IMG/VR virus record: IMGVR_UViG_3300008012_005684
Location: 1 to 38,045 of that record
DNA: 38,045 bases
Reading direction: 5' to 3' (one strand)
Origin: a virus
The notes beneath the pieces are model-generated. The model made no database searches. It was not told the DNA's origin and saw only the letters and a list, made by a program, of their open reading frames with translations. The stretch's first letter is position 1. Each line of letters opens with the position of its first letter. Both the position numbers and the translations under genes were made by a program. Positions 14,988 through 23,632 of the stretch are shown here, one piece after another.

Positions 14988-15686
14988 ATGAGAGTTCTAA
15001 TTCTTACAATCGCAACAAACAAATATATCCAATTTGTAGAAAGACTCTACGATAACATTGCGGATAATTTTCTACCAGATCATCATATGGAGTGTCTTCT
15101 GTTTACAGAGCACGAAGTTGATGCGTCTAGTAACGTTAGAGTTTCTCAGATTGAACATGAAGACTGGCCAATTCCTACTTTGAAAAGGTACAACTACTTC
15201 ATGAAGGAAAAAGATTTCATCTCTACCTTTGACTACTGCTACTACTTTGATGTAGACATGGGTATTGTTGATAAGGTTGGGGACGAAGTTCTTTCTGATG
15301 GTATTGTTGCAACCATGCACCCATATCAATCTTTCATGCCAAAAGAGAAACGTTCTTATGATCGTAATCCTAAGTCTCTGGCATATGTTGCTCCTGGAGA
15401 AGAAGGGGAGAACTATTACGCTGGTGGATTCAATGGAGGATCGACTAAGGAGTTCTTAAAGATGTCTGAGGTTATTGCTGATCGTGTAACCAAAGACTTG
15501 GAGAATGACGTTATTGCTCTATGGCATGACGAGTCTCAAATGAATCGTTATCTGATTGATAACCCTCCTGCCCTGAGTCTAACCCCATCTTACTGCTTCG
15601 CTGAAGAGCAAATGGACAATAAGGATTATCCTTATGAACCCAAGATTATTGCTCTCAAGAAAAATCATGCTGAACTACGCTCATGA
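14988..15686 (+). CDS. GT6-family (ABO-like) glycosyltransferase
   Basis: Encodes 232 residues from the ATG at 14988, one base after the previous stop; a TTG at 14976 is unlikely. Family 6 features are present: YYFDVDMGIVDKVGDEVL contains the DxD-type metal site, YYAGGFNGGSTKEFLKMSEV and WHDESQMNRYLIDNPPA match the acceptor and donor loops conserved between ABO/alpha-1,3-galactosyltransferases and bacterial homologues. These enzymes add alpha-1,3-linked Gal or GalNAc, often to fucosylated acceptors, which fits the fucosyltransferase upstream. Confidence 0.82.
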   Translation: MRVLILTIATNKYIQFVERLYDNIADNFLPDHHMECLLFTEHEVDASSNVRVSQIEHEDWPIPTLKRYNYFMKEKDFISTFDYCYYFDVDMGIVDKVGDEVLSDGIVATMHPYQSFMPKEKRSYDRNPKSLAYVAPGEEGENYYAGGFNGGSTKEFLKMSEVIADRVTKDLENDVIALWHDESQMNRYLIDNPPALSLTPSYCFAEEQMDNKDYPYEPKIIALKKNHAELRS

Positions 15687-16327
15687 AACTGAAACTAACT
15701 GATATTCCAGTTGTTTATATCAATCTTGATGATCAACCAGAAAGAAAAGAACTTCTGGAAAAAAATCTAAAGGATCTTGGATTTAAAAACATAATCAGAG
15801 TTTCTGGATTCAAGGATCCTATTGGTAAGAGAGGTTGTGCATATTCTCATGCAGTTGCATTGGAAGAGATTGATCCTCCTTTTATTCTGTTAGAAGATGA
15901 TTGTCTTCCTCTCAATTTTGTTGATGATATTGAGATTCCAGATGATGCCGATGCGCTCTATCTTGGAATCTCTTCTTGGGGACGCATGAACTCTCATTCT
16001 GGACCATGTGTTCAGTGGGATGAAGTTGATGGGTATGCTGATCTTGTCCGTGTTTATAACATGGTTGGTGCTCATGCTATCCTTTATATTAATCCAGATT
16101 ATGTTGATCTATGCAAGCGAATTGCATATCATGGTTATCTAATCTCTGATCATCATGATATTGGTTTTGCTGATGTTCAGAAGTATTATGATGTCTATGC
16201 TTGCGATAATCCTGTCTTCTATCAGACAAGTTCCAACGGAACAGATCAACCACTGACTTCATATCCTTCGGTTGAGTTTATGTCTCCCGATCAACGTTTC
16301 TGGTTACCTCTGAGGATTAAAGAATGA
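15683..16327 (+). CDS. GT25-family glycosyltransferase
   Basis: Encodes 214 residues. VVYINLDDQPERKELLEKNL opens the protein as in LPS-type family 25 enzymes, followed by GCAYSHAVALEEI and FILLEDDCLPL, where the acidic ExDD motif coordinates metal. The family includes bacterial LPS galactosyltransferases and animal procollagen galactosyltransferases. Acceptor unknown. A second, diverged GT25 closes this operon at 21731. ATGA overlaps on both sides. Confidence 0.88.
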   Translation: MKLKLTDIPVVYINLDDQPERKELLEKNLKDLGFKNIIRVSGFKDPIGKRGCAYSHAVALEEIDPPFILLEDDCLPLNFVDDIEIPDDADALYLGISSWGRMNSHSGPCVQWDEVDGYADLVRVYNMVGAHAILYINPDYVDLCKRIAYHGYLISDHHDIGFADVQKYYDVYACDNPVFYQTSSNGTDQPLTSYPSVEFMSPDQRFWLPLRIKE

Positions 16328-17247
16328 AAATTGTAATCTGGGGACATAAGCTCCACAGTCATACACACTCTTATATCCATTATGGATATTGGAGAGCAGC
16401 AGATCATCTTGGGCATGAAGTTCATTGGTATGATGATTCTGATGATGTAAGTTCTGTTGATTTCTCAAACTCGGTATTCATTACTGAGCATCAGGTTTGT
16501 GAAAAGATGCCTCTGCGTCCAGATTGCAAATACTTTATTCATAACTCTGACGAACCATTTAAGTTTGAGCGAAGGGAAAAGTATGAAGATCTGTTAGTGT
16601 ACAACTTTGTTCATGATGCAAAGTATTGGCACTACGGATCTGATTATGTTTGGCCGAGTGTTGAGAATATTGGAGGAAGTTTTTATGAGCATCCTACCAA
16701 GACCATCGTAACAAAATGGGCAACAGATCTTTTACCTGAAGAGATTGATGATTGCCCTGTAGAACTATACGATGACAGCAAAGAAAATATATTTTTTGTT
16801 GGATCTATGCAAGGAGAGAACATCAGAAAGTTTGTAGAGAATATTGAGAAGAAAGGAAAAAACTTTGTAAACGTTGGTGGTTATAGTGGTAGATATTCCT
16901 TGTACGAAGGTAATCCCCCAAACATTAACCAAAACATTGCAATGGTTAGAGATTCTTACATCTCGTTTGATATTAGAGAAAAACCTTTTTTTGATATGGG
17001 TAAGTATTATCCTTGCAGAATCTTCAAGAGTATTAGTTACGGCAAATGGTGCGGCAGTAATATGCCAGCACTTCAGGATTTGTTTGGGGAACATGTAACG
17101 TTTGACAATGATCTTGATTCTCTATATGATAGGATAGTAGATGATTATAAATCTTGTACTGAAGAGAAGATGCGTAAAGCAATGAACTTCATTAGAGATG
17201 AACACACCTATGTAAACCGATTAAATGACTTATTGATAATGGCATGA
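16324..17247 (+). CDS. glycosyltransferase-like protein (GT-B type)
   Basis: Encodes 307 residues. The N-terminal half looks like a Rossmann domain (KIVIWGHKLHSHTHSYIHYG, then WRAADHLGHEVHWYDD). The C-terminal half has FFVGSMQGENIRKF, CRIFKSISYGKWCGSN and LQDLFGEHVTFDNDLDSLYD, matching the pattern of GT-B donor domains where a glycan enzyme recognises the nucleotide sugar. The family cannot be named from sequence alone. ATGA overlaps on both sides. Confidence 0.6.
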   Translation: MKIVIWGHKLHSHTHSYIHYGYWRAADHLGHEVHWYDDSDDVSSVDFSNSVFITEHQVCEKMPLRPDCKYFIHNSDEPFKFERREKYEDLLVYNFVHDAKYWHYGSDYVWPSVENIGGSFYEHPTKTIVTKWATDLLPEEIDDCPVELYDDSKENIFFVGSMQGENIRKFVENIEKKGKNFVNVGGYSGRYSLYEGNPPNINQNIAMVRDSYISFDIREKPFFDMGKYYPCRIFKSISYGKWCGSNMPALQDLFGEHVTFDNDLDSLYDRIVDDYKSCTEEKMRKAMNFIRDEHTYVNRLNDLLIMA

Positions 17248-18140
17248 AAAAATGTTTAGTTACAGGTGGAGCAGGATTTATTGGATCTAACCTTGTAGAT
17301 CATCTTCTTGAGAATGGATATCAGGTAAAGGTAGTTGATGCTGAATGTGCAAATAGTCATGACTATTATTTTTGGAATCCTCTAGCAGAAAATCATAAGT
17401 TTGATATTAATCCAAACAATCTTGATCGCCTGGTAAAACTTTGCGAAGATGTTGACTATGTTTTTCATCTAGCATCTGACGTTTCGATTTCTTTTTGTAT
17501 CGAAAATCCAGCAGAGACATATTTGAATAATATCTGCTGTACAACTATAGTATTAGAAGCAGCTAGACTTGCACATGTTGAGAAAGTTGTTTTCTCATCT
17601 ACTGCTGCAATCTATGGTTTGACTGATAAGGTTTGTGTTGAAAGTGATCAACCAGATCCTTTGAACTCTTACTCTGTATCCAAACTCTCAGGAGAACATT
17701 TGATGAAAATGTACTCCGATCTATATGGTGTAAATACAGTAACACTTCGTTATTTCAATGTGTATGGTCCTCGTCAACCAAAGACAGGTCAGTATGCTCC
17801 TGTAATGGGTATTTTCTTGAAGCAAAGAGCAGAAGGAAAATCTCTGACTGTTGTTGGTGACGGTCTTCAGACAAGAGACTTTATTAATGTCTCTGATATT
17901 GCATCCGCAAATCTAACTGTTGCTGAAAAAGATGCTCCTACTTATGGAGAAGTTTACAACATCGGAACAGGTAGGGAGTTATCAGTAAGAGCAATCGCAG
18001 AAATGATTTCTGATGATATTGTTCATATTCCGCCCAGACCAGCGGAAGCACGCAAAAGTCTTGCAGACACTAGCAAAATTGAAAGTGTTTATGGATGGAA
18101 AGCGAAAATTAAATTAGAAGATTGGATTTCTGAGCAATGA
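17244..18140 (+). CDS. NAD-dependent sugar epimerase/dehydratase
   Basis: Encodes 298 residues of the extended short-chain dehydrogenase family. CLVTGGAGFIGSNLVDHLL is the NAD site, FSSTAAIYGL with SYSVSKLSGEHL gives the Ser/Tyr/Lys catalytic set (YSVSK), and RYFNVYGPRQ is the family signature of UDP-glucose/UDP-GlcNAc 4-epimerases. It probably interconverts an NDP-sugar, for example to supply Gal or GalNAc for the GT6 and GT25 enzymes. Exact substrate not decidable by eye. Confidence 0.88.
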   Translation: MKKCLVTGGAGFIGSNLVDHLLENGYQVKVVDAECANSHDYYFWNPLAENHKFDINPNNLDRLVKLCEDVDYVFHLASDVSISFCIENPAETYLNNICCTTIVLEAARLAHVEKVVFSSTAAIYGLTDKVCVESDQPDPLNSYSVSKLSGEHLMKMYSDLYGVNTVTLRYFNVYGPRQPKTGQYAPVMGIFLKQRAEGKSLTVVGDGLQTRDFINVSDIASANLTVAEKDAPTYGEVYNIGTGRELSVRAIAEMISDDIVHIPPRPAEARKSLADTSKIESVYGWKAKIKLEDWISEQ

Positions 18141-19159
18141 CAAAAGTATTACATCTATCGCACCATTATGGGTGCTTGAAAGATCATCAGTATGTTTGTG
18201 ATCAACTAGGTCTTGAACTTACTAATAAGTTAACCATTTGGAATCAGATTCTTGAAAGAGACACGTATGTAATTACAAAAGAAATTGCAGATCGTGTCTG
18301 GCAAGAGAATAAGGATTACTTCAATTCTTTTGACTATATTATTACTTCTGATACAGCACCTCTTTCCAGAATTTTTCTGGAAAATATGGATGAGTTTGAT
18401 GCAAAACTAATCGTATGGGTTTGTAATAGATTCAACTATGAGATGGTTCATGATAAGGAGTATCATACTCTGTTGAATGAATCTGCAAAGTTAGATAACG
18501 TTGCTCTGATTCCATATACTGAGTTTGAAAAAACCTGGGCTCTTGTGCATGGAGTGAACATCTCTGCGGATGTCGTTAGACCTATTGGTGTTTCTATTGA
18601 TAAACCTCTTTCTGAAGAAGAGTCTTTGGAACTTATTGGTTTTGGTGGAGACTATGGCGAAGAATTGAAAGGAGGAGATATTCTAGTTGCTAGGTATCAT
18701 AATGATACTCTCTTCCAAGATTCGGTCAAAATGATTCGATCTTATGGTCTATCTGCAGATCCCTGTAAGTATAAAGGATATGCTGGACTGGAAGAACTTG
18801 CGAAAAAGTATCATGCATACTTTATTCTTCCTGATCAATATTCTAAACTTGCTGCGTTTGAGTTGATGAATATCGGTCTTCCTGTTATCCTCCCTTCTGA
18901 AGACTATTTGATGCACCTATCCAAAGTTCCTAACTATTGGTTTGGTAGTGGATTGTATAAAGATACTGCTAGCACTTGTGAATGGTATAATGAATACTAT
19001 GATAGGTTTGCAGTGTACATTGATGACTTTACTGAAATCCCAGATGCATTGAATACTATTAAAGAGAATAAAGAAGAGATTCGTGCTATAATGAAAGAAT
19101 GTGCGAAAGAGCACCAAGAGAAAACCCTAAATCAGTGGAGGCAACTTTATAATGTCTGA
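18137..19159 (+). CDS. putative glycosyltransferase
   Basis: Encodes 340 residues. Begins TKVLHLSHHYGCLKDHQYVC and continues through YIITSDTAPLSRIFLENM and IVWVCNRFNYEM. The C-terminal half has YFILPDQYSKLAAFELMNIG followed by LPVILPSEDYL, the GT-B pattern in which an acidic residue and a small loop hold the donor. It is adjacent to glycosyltransferases on the left and a methyltransferase on the right. Family assignment is by layout, not by a diagnostic motif. Confidence 0.55.
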   Translation: MTKVLHLSHHYGCLKDHQYVCDQLGLELTNKLTIWNQILERDTYVITKEIADRVWQENKDYFNSFDYIITSDTAPLSRIFLENMDEFDAKLIVWVCNRFNYEMVHDKEYHTLLNESAKLDNVALIPYTEFEKTWALVHGVNISADVVRPIGVSIDKPLSEEESLELIGFGGDYGEELKGGDILVARYHNDTLFQDSVKMIRSYGLSADPCKYKGYAGLEELAKKYHAYFILPDQYSKLAAFELMNIGLPVILPSEDYLMHLSKVPNYWFGSGLYKDTASTCEWYNEYYDRFAVYIDDFTEIPDALNTIKENKEEIRAIMKECAKEHQEKTLNQWRQLYNV

Positions 19160-19871
19160 TGCCTTAGAAAAGTATAAGGATTATATGGACAATGCTCATT
19201 GGAATTATACTACCAAAGAGCAGTTCGAAGAATATTACGGTAGAGTTCCAAAGTTTCGCTATGATACTATGCGTTACTGCTGGGATGAAGTTCTAAAGCA
19301 TGACTTTAAAACAGTTGTCGAACTCGGTACTACCAGAAGCTTCGTTGACGGTAAGTTCCCTGGTTGCAATGAGGACGATACTAAGTATTGGGAACCAGAA
19401 AATCCTGATGTTTGGGATTGGTCTGCTGGATGTTTTACCCGTGTAGTTGGGGAGTTGATTCAGGGAACAGATATTGACTTTATTACTGTTGACCTTGAAG
19501 CAAGGCATATTAACCGCAGTAAAGAAGTTACCAAGGGTTTATCTAATATTGAATATTTCGTCATGTCATCTGAGCAGTTCCTTGCTTCTGGTGAAGGACA
19601 AATCGATTTTCTTTATATGGATACTGGAGACATGTATCCAATTGAACCGACTGCTCAACTTCATCTAAGAGAAGCACAACTCATCGTTGACTGCGATATT
19701 ATGAGCAAGAATGGAGTTATTCTGATTGATGATGTTAGAAATACTACTCCAAAGATTCTTTGCAAAGAAGAGTCTGATTATGGAAAGGCAAAGTACTCTA
19801 TTCCATATCTGATGGAAAATGGTTTTGATCTTGTCATGGACGAATATCAAGTTGTTCTACAGAAACGATGA
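19152..19871 (+). CDS. SAM-dependent methyltransferase-like protein
   Basis: Encodes 239 residues. TVVELGTTRSFVDGKF is a motif I-like SAM loop, FITVDLEARHINRS is the acidic strand 2, IDFLYMDTGDMYP is strand 4, and GVILIDDVRNTTP is the post-core strand, as in class I methyltransferases of the Methyltransf_24 type. It is probably a sugar O-methyltransferase in the glycan operon. The loop is not the standard GxGxG, so activity is less certain than for the FkbM gene. Confidence 0.65.
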   Translation: MSDALEKYKDYMDNAHWNYTTKEQFEEYYGRVPKFRYDTMRYCWDEVLKHDFKTVVELGTTRSFVDGKFPGCNEDDTKYWEPENPDVWDWSAGCFTRVVGELIQGTDIDFITVDLEARHINRSKEVTKGLSNIEYFVMSSEQFLASGEGQIDFLYMDTGDMYPIEPTAQLHLREAQLIVDCDIMSKNGVILIDDVRNTTPKILCKEESDYGKAKYSIPYLMENGFDLVMDEYQVVLQKR

Positions 19872-20437
19872 ACTCATACCTGTATCAGTATGTTGTAAAA
19901 AGATTGGATGAAAATCTTTTTTCTAAGATAAAAGAAATTCTTTCTAACCATACTGGGTATGAGGAATCTAAAGTAGAAAATTTTAATGGCAATACTTTTG
20001 ATCCAAACAATCAAGATCTGACTAGAAAATCAAAAGTTTGTTTCGTCGATAATCATGATCTTTACGACATAATCTGGGAACAGGTTGATGAAGTAAATTC
20101 CAACTCAATGTGGAATTTTGATGTAGATTACATAGAACCTCTTCAAAATACGTTATATAATACGGGCGATTATTATGAATGGCACGTTGACGAAACAAAC
20201 TGGACGCCTAAAAAAAGAAATGACGGTAGAATTAGAAAAATTAGTTTTACTCTCTGTTTAGATGATAATCATGAAGGTGGTGAATTGGAATTTATTCTGA
20301 ATAGAAAAATTACCATTCCCCTAAAAAAAGGAGAAATTGTATTTTTTCATTCAGACGTTCCGCATCAAGTTGATAAAGTAACTAAAGGAACTAGAAAGTC
20401 CCTAGTTGGTTGGATTCAAGGACCTGCATTTAGATAA
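19868..20437 (+). CDS. 2OG-Fe(II) oxygenase (PKHD-type)
   Basis: Encodes 189 residues of the PiuC/prolyl-hydroxylase-like class. The iron and 2OG ligands are visible: YYEWHVDETNW (HxD), GGELEFIL, FFHSDVPHQVDKV (distal His) and GTRKSLVGWIQGP (Arg). Such enzymes hydroxylate a peptide or small molecule. Its neighbour at 20441 is a diverged tandem copy. ATGA overlap upstream; substrate unknown. Confidence 0.85.
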   Translation: MNSYLYQYVVKRLDENLFSKIKEILSNHTGYEESKVENFNGNTFDPNNQDLTRKSKVCFVDNHDLYDIIWEQVDEVNSNSMWNFDVDYIEPLQNTLYNTGDYYEWHVDETNWTPKKRNDGRIRKISFTLCLDDNHEGGELEFILNRKITIPLKKGEIVFFHSDVPHQVDKVTKGTRKSLVGWIQGPAFR

Positions 20438-20440
20438 GAT

Positions 20441-21004
20441 ATGAATCATTACATGCACCAATTTCTAGTTAAAAGACTAGAAGACGAAGAATTTAATATC
20501 GTCAAAGAAAAACTATCTGAGTTTAATTCATATTATATTGAAGAGGACTTAGATGATGAGAGTATTGAAGAACATAATCATGTCAATCTGGAGATATGTG
20601 ATGTTTCTGACAACTCTTTAAATGATATTTTTCTGCCGATAGTTCAAGAAGTTAATAAATTGAACCATTGGAACTTTGAAATTGATGATGAAATAGAATT
20701 TAAAAAATATAAATTCGAAGTTGGTAATTTTTATGGTTGGCATATTGATGAGTCAATGTGGTTGCCAGAAAAGACTCATGATGGTAAAATGAGAAAGATA
20801 AGTTTTATTCTTTCTTTAAATGAATCTGAAAGCGATTATGCTGGAGGACAGCATGATCTGGTGACTCATCAACATACTCGTTTTACTCTTTCTCCTCAGG
20901 AGATTGTTGTATTTCTTTCAGACTGCCCTCATAGAATTGCTGAAATTACCGATGGTAGAAAAGATCTGCTAGTTGGTTGGATTAAAGGACCTCCATTTAA
21001 ATGA
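20441..21004 (+). CDS. 2OG-Fe(II) oxygenase, tandem paralogue
   Basis: Encodes 187 residues and is clearly related to the gene before it: the same ends (MHQFLVKRLEDEEF; GWIKGPPFK) and the same active site, FYGWHIDESMW (HxD), AGGQHDL, FLSDCPHRIAEI (distal His) and GRKDLLVGW (Arg). All three ligands are kept, so both copies look active. The gap between them is three bases. It overlaps the next gene by ATGA. Confidence 0.85.
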   Translation: MNHYMHQFLVKRLEDEEFNIVKEKLSEFNSYYIEEDLDDESIEEHNHVNLEICDVSDNSLNDIFLPIVQEVNKLNHWNFEIDDEIEFKKYKFEVGNFYGWHIDESMWLPEKTHDGKMRKISFILSLNESESDYAGGQHDLVTHQHTRFTLSPQEIVVFLSDCPHRIAEITDGRKDLLVGWIKGPPFK

Positions 21005-21744
21005 TGCTAAAAATTTTTACTCCTGTAGTAAACTCTCCAGAGTTTCTGAACCTACAAGTCTCTAAGTTTATTGAAAACTTAGAATGCGAATTTCAAATTA
21101 TTGCTATTGATGATTCTAACGATCCCGTACTGGGAGATAAGTTCAAGAGATTGTGCGATAAGTATGAAGGTTACCTTTATTACTTTTTGAATGGTAATGG
21201 TAAGATGGGAGGACCATCATCCTCTCATGCTAATACTATTCAGTTTGCACTTGACAATATCATCTATAGATCATGTCTAGATGATATTGTTTTCTTGATT
21301 GATAGTGATTGCTTCTTGATGGAGAAGTTTGATTTTGTTGATTTTATGAAGGACAAAGATGTATGTTCTTTCATGCAAAGTCGAGGAGATGTTAATTATC
21401 TTTGGCCAGGTTTTACTCTTCTAAATATGCCAAAGATCAAGGATCTTGAACCTAGAATTAGATTTTTTCCTGGATCATATGGAGGACAATCCTGCGATAC
21501 TGGTGGAGAGTCTTATAACTTCTTACATGCAAATAATATTGAACCAACTCCAGTCAATTGTGTCTTTGAAGGAGAGTACATGGGAGAACAACTTCTCAAC
21601 ATGGAAACCTTTATGGATGGTAAGTTCTTACATTTCAGAGGAGGAACTCTTTGGGATGGAAAGGTTGATGTCTTTAATGAAAAAATCTCAATATTGAATC
21701 GAATTTTAATCAATTCTCAAAAACCTTCTTATGGAAAAGAATAA
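21001..21744 (+). CDS. GT-A type glycosyltransferase-like protein
   Basis: Encodes 247 residues. IFTPVVNSPEFLNLQVSKFI begins like a GT2-type fold, and DIVFLIDSDCFLMEKFDFVD supplies a DxD metal site (DSD). Later GGQSCDTGGESYNF may belong to the acceptor region. Close relatives not recognised. It sits between the oxygenase pair and the second GT25 gene, which it overlaps by 14 bases. Confidence 0.6.
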   Translation: MMLKIFTPVVNSPEFLNLQVSKFIENLECEFQIIAIDDSNDPVLGDKFKRLCDKYEGYLYYFLNGNGKMGGPSSSHANTIQFALDNIIYRSCLDDIVFLIDSDCFLMEKFDFVDFMKDKDVCSFMQSRGDVNYLWPGFTLLNMPKIKDLEPRIRFFPGSYGGQSCDTGGESYNFLHANNIEPTPVNCVFEGEYMGEQLLNMETFMDGKFLHFRGGTLWDGKVDVFNEKISILNRILINSQKPSYGKE

Positions 21745-22519
21745 AGCAATATACAAACTAAAAGGTCTCCCTCCTATCTATTGTATCAATCTGGACGAAA
21801 AACCAGATCGTTGGCAATATATGGAAAATCAATTTAAGTACTGGGAGATCGAAGACTATCAAAGAGTCTCCGCTTATGATGGTAGAGGCGATAATGATCT
21901 TAGTGAGATCTTGAAAGGTCGATATCCTGATGCTATGAGTTCTGGAGAAGTTGGTTGTGTAACTTCTCACCTCAAAGCACTGAAGATGTTCTTGGAGACA
22001 GACGCTCCATGTGCTTTGATCATGGAAGACGATTGCGATCTATCTACAATTTCTCATTGGCAGTTTACCTGGAAGGATTTCTTTTCCAAGATTCCTTATG
22101 CTTATGATGTAGTTCAGTTGGCGATTATTAATCCAGCTTCTATCAGTGTTCAAATTCATAGAAGGTTTGTAAATGATTTTTCTACTGCCTGCTATCTAAT
22201 TACTCGTCATCATGCCGAAAAACTAGTTCGCTTTCATGTTAGAGGTGACAAGTATAAACTGGATAATGGATGTAAACCAAGAGCAGTTGCTGACGATTTA
22301 GTCTACAACTCTGGTCTAACATTTGCTATTCCTTTATTCTTGTATAAGATTGATTTGGGATCAGATATTCATGATATTCATATCGATGTATTCCATCGCA
22401 GTAGTCATGACGGTCTATGGCAGTTCTGGAAAAATCAGGCAGCAGATCAAGACTGGAGTAAAATGTTGGAGTTAAATCCGTATTACGGAACATTACCGCC
22501 AGGATTTGAAGGTAAATAG
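21731..22519 (+). CDS. GT25-family glycosyltransferase, second copy
   Basis: Encodes 262 residues, longer than the first GT25. PPIYCINLDEKPDRWQYMENQ, GEVGCVTSHLKALKMFLE and CALIMEDDCDLS are the family 25 motifs, with EDD as metal site. It is the last gene of the sugar operon; a terminator follows 17 bases after its stop. Same uncertainty on acceptor as the first copy. Confidence 0.88.
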   Translation: MEKNKAIYKLKGLPPIYCINLDEKPDRWQYMENQFKYWEIEDYQRVSAYDGRGDNDLSEILKGRYPDAMSSGEVGCVTSHLKALKMFLETDAPCALIMEDDCDLSTISHWQFTWKDFFSKIPYAYDVVQLAIINPASISVQIHRRFVNDFSTACYLITRHHAEKLVRFHVRGDKYKLDNGCKPRAVADDLVYNSGLTFAIPLFLYKIDLGSDIHDIHIDVFHRSSHDGLWQFWKNQAADQDWSKMLELNPYYGTLPPGFEGK

Positions 22520-22535
22520 GTATTCATTACTACAG

Positions 22536-22562
22536 AGCACCCCTTGACACGGGTGCTTTTTT
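22536..22562 (+). terminator. intrinsic terminator of the sugar operon
   Basis: A 7-bp perfect G+C-rich stem (22536-22542 with 22551-22557), loop CTTGACAC, and six T (22557-22562). It closes the operon that began at 6565. The loop contains a perfect -35 hexamer. Confidence 0.88.
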
Positions 22563-22572
22563 GCTATATACT
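22544..22572 (+). promoter_or_regulatory. promoter inside terminator, TTGACA-N17-TATACT
   Basis: The -35 TTGACA (22544-22549) is the loop of the terminator. The -10 TATACT (22567-22572) follows the T-run at exactly 17 bp. It would drive hli from a start about 20 bases before the ATG at 22600. Confidence 0.7.
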
Positions 22573-22599
22573 ATGTAAAGATTTACAACAAAATGTAAA

Positions 22600-22818
22600 A
22601 TGACTGTAACAAAGAATGAGTTCGGGCAAATGAATATGTTTGCTAAAGAACCCACCATGTACATGACCAAAGAAGCAATGGAGCGTTATGGTTATGAGCC
22701 ATATGCTGAGAGAGCAGAGAAGCTGAACGGTCGCACTGCTATGCTAGGTTTTGCTGCTGCTGTTATCTCTTATGCTACTACTGGCAGTTTGTTCTTCTTC
22801 GGTGCCTTCGGCATTTGA
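22600..22818 (+). CDS. hli: high-light-inducible protein
   Basis: Encodes 72 residues. The C-terminal half holds one chlorophyll-binding helix with the Hli motif AEKLNGRTAMLGFAAAVIS, in which ExxNGRxAM supplies the ligands. Hli proteins sit in the thylakoid membrane and protect photosystem II from excess light; cyanophages carry them widely. The gene follows the composite terminator-promoter and starts the photosynthesis/redox cluster. Confidence 0.95.
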   Translation: MTVTKNEFGQMNMFAKEPTMYMTKEAMERYGYEPYAERAEKLNGRTAMLGFAAAVISYATTGSLFFFGAFGI

Positions 22819-22843
22819 CAATGGTACAGATTTGCTTTACAAT
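22815..22843 (+). promoter_or_regulatory. promoter before petF, TTGACA-N17-TACAAT
   Basis: A perfect -35 (22815-22820) overlaps the hli stop codon, with a 5-of-6 -10 (22838-22843) at 17 bp. It lies partly inside the 28-residue ORF at 22821 and points at petF, whose ATG is about 67 bases after the -10. Confidence 0.5.
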
Positions 22844-22907
22844 CACTAGCATCGCCTTCTTTGTTCTGTTGGCGTACTCTGTTGAACAATTATCCGAAAC
22901 TTACTGA
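22821..22907 (+). CDS. membrane micro-protein (28 aa)
   Basis: ATG at 22821, TGA at 22905-22907. The product is one hydrophobic helix ([17 protein letters not shown]) with an acidic tail. It fills the gap between hli and petF, but a promoter-like sequence overlaps it, so it may not be a real gene. Function unknown. Confidence 0.35.
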   Translation: MVQICFTITSIAFFVLLAYSVEQLSETY

Positions 22908-22909
22908 AA

Positions 22910-23200
22910 ATGGCTTTTAATGTTACTCTCCGTACTCCTGATGGAGATCAAACCATCACTTGCGAAGACGACCAGTACATCCTGGACGCCGCAGAGGAGC
23001 AGGGTATTGACATGAACTATTCCTGCCGTGCAGGTGCTTGTTCATCCTGTGCAGGAAAAATCGTTAGCGGCACCGTTGATCAAGGAGACCAATCGTTCCT
23101 TGATGATGATCAAATGGATGCTGGATTTGTTCTAACCTGTGTTGCATATCCAACTTCTGATCTTGTCATTGAAACGGACCAAGAGGAAAATCTTTACTGA
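22910..23200 (+). CDS. petF: plant-type [2Fe-2S] ferredoxin
   Basis: Encodes 96 residues, the normal size. The cluster ligands are in place: [13 protein letters not shown] gives C39, C44 and C47, and LTCVAYP gives C77. The ferredoxin carries electrons from photosystem I to FNR and other reductases; phage copies are thought to feed reductases such as phage bilin or nucleotide-synthesis enzymes. It is part of the redox cluster after hli and overlaps the next start. Confidence 0.96.
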   Translation: MAFNVTLRTPDGDQTITCEDDQYILDAAEEQGIDMNYSCRAGACSSCAGKIVSGTVDQGDQSFLDDDQMDAGFVLTCVAYPTSDLVIETDQEENLY

Positions 23201-23472
23201 TGACCATTATTAATGAAGATCATTGGATGCATGACTTCCAAGATGCATTACAAAAACTGGAATGGGAATCTGGAGATGACATTGTAGTTGAGATTGGCGG
23301 TATGGCTGTAACTGGCACTGCTACTCATCCCGATGCAAATCCAAAATGGGCAAAACCCTTTGGAACTGTCACCTATCAAAAGGATGCATTTATCGTAATC
23401 AAAAATCGATCAAGAAGTCCTTTTGCTCCTTCTCAACCAAATCCAGATCTCAAAGCAAAACATGTCGAATGA
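23200..23472 (+). CDS. small hypothetical protein (90 aa)
   Basis: Encodes 90 residues. The ATG at 23200 shares a base with the petF stop. The product looks soluble, with a beta-rich middle (DIVVEIGGMAVTGTATHPD, then FGTVTYQKDAFIVIKN) and a Pro-rich basic end. No family recognised. It overlaps the next gene by 11 bases. Confidence 0.65.
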   Translation: MTIINEDHWMHDFQDALQKLEWESGDDIVVEIGGMAVTGTATHPDANPKWAKPFGTVTYQKDAFIVIKNRSRSPFAPSQPNPDLKAKHVE

Positions 23473-23632
23473 AAATGCCCTCTGGGAGGACATGCGAAAA
23501 CTTAATGCCCTATATGAAGAACTCTGCTGGGGGCACGATGACGAATTAGTTTTCAGTCATGAAAACGGCAGAATTATTGTTTACAACAAAACTAAGGAGA
23601 AAAACAATGAACGAAAAAGCAGAACGTATTAA
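23462..23632 (+). CDS. small hypothetical protein (56 aa)
   Basis: Encodes 56 residues from the ATG at 23462; an earlier in-frame ATG would overlap the previous gene further. The N-terminal half is an acidic helix (LWEDMRKLNALYEELCW), the C-terminal half charged. It overlaps the start of the short hli gene by 26 bases. Function unknown. Confidence 0.5.
   Translation: MSNENALWEDMRKLNALYEELCWGHDDELVFSHENGRIIVYNKTKEKNNERKSRTY

Noticed and set aside
22815-22843. The -35/-10 pair as a chance match inside a micro-ORF
   Set aside because: I considered dropping the promoter, but the exact 17-bp spacing and its position before petF led me to keep it at moderate confidence and lower the micro-ORF instead.
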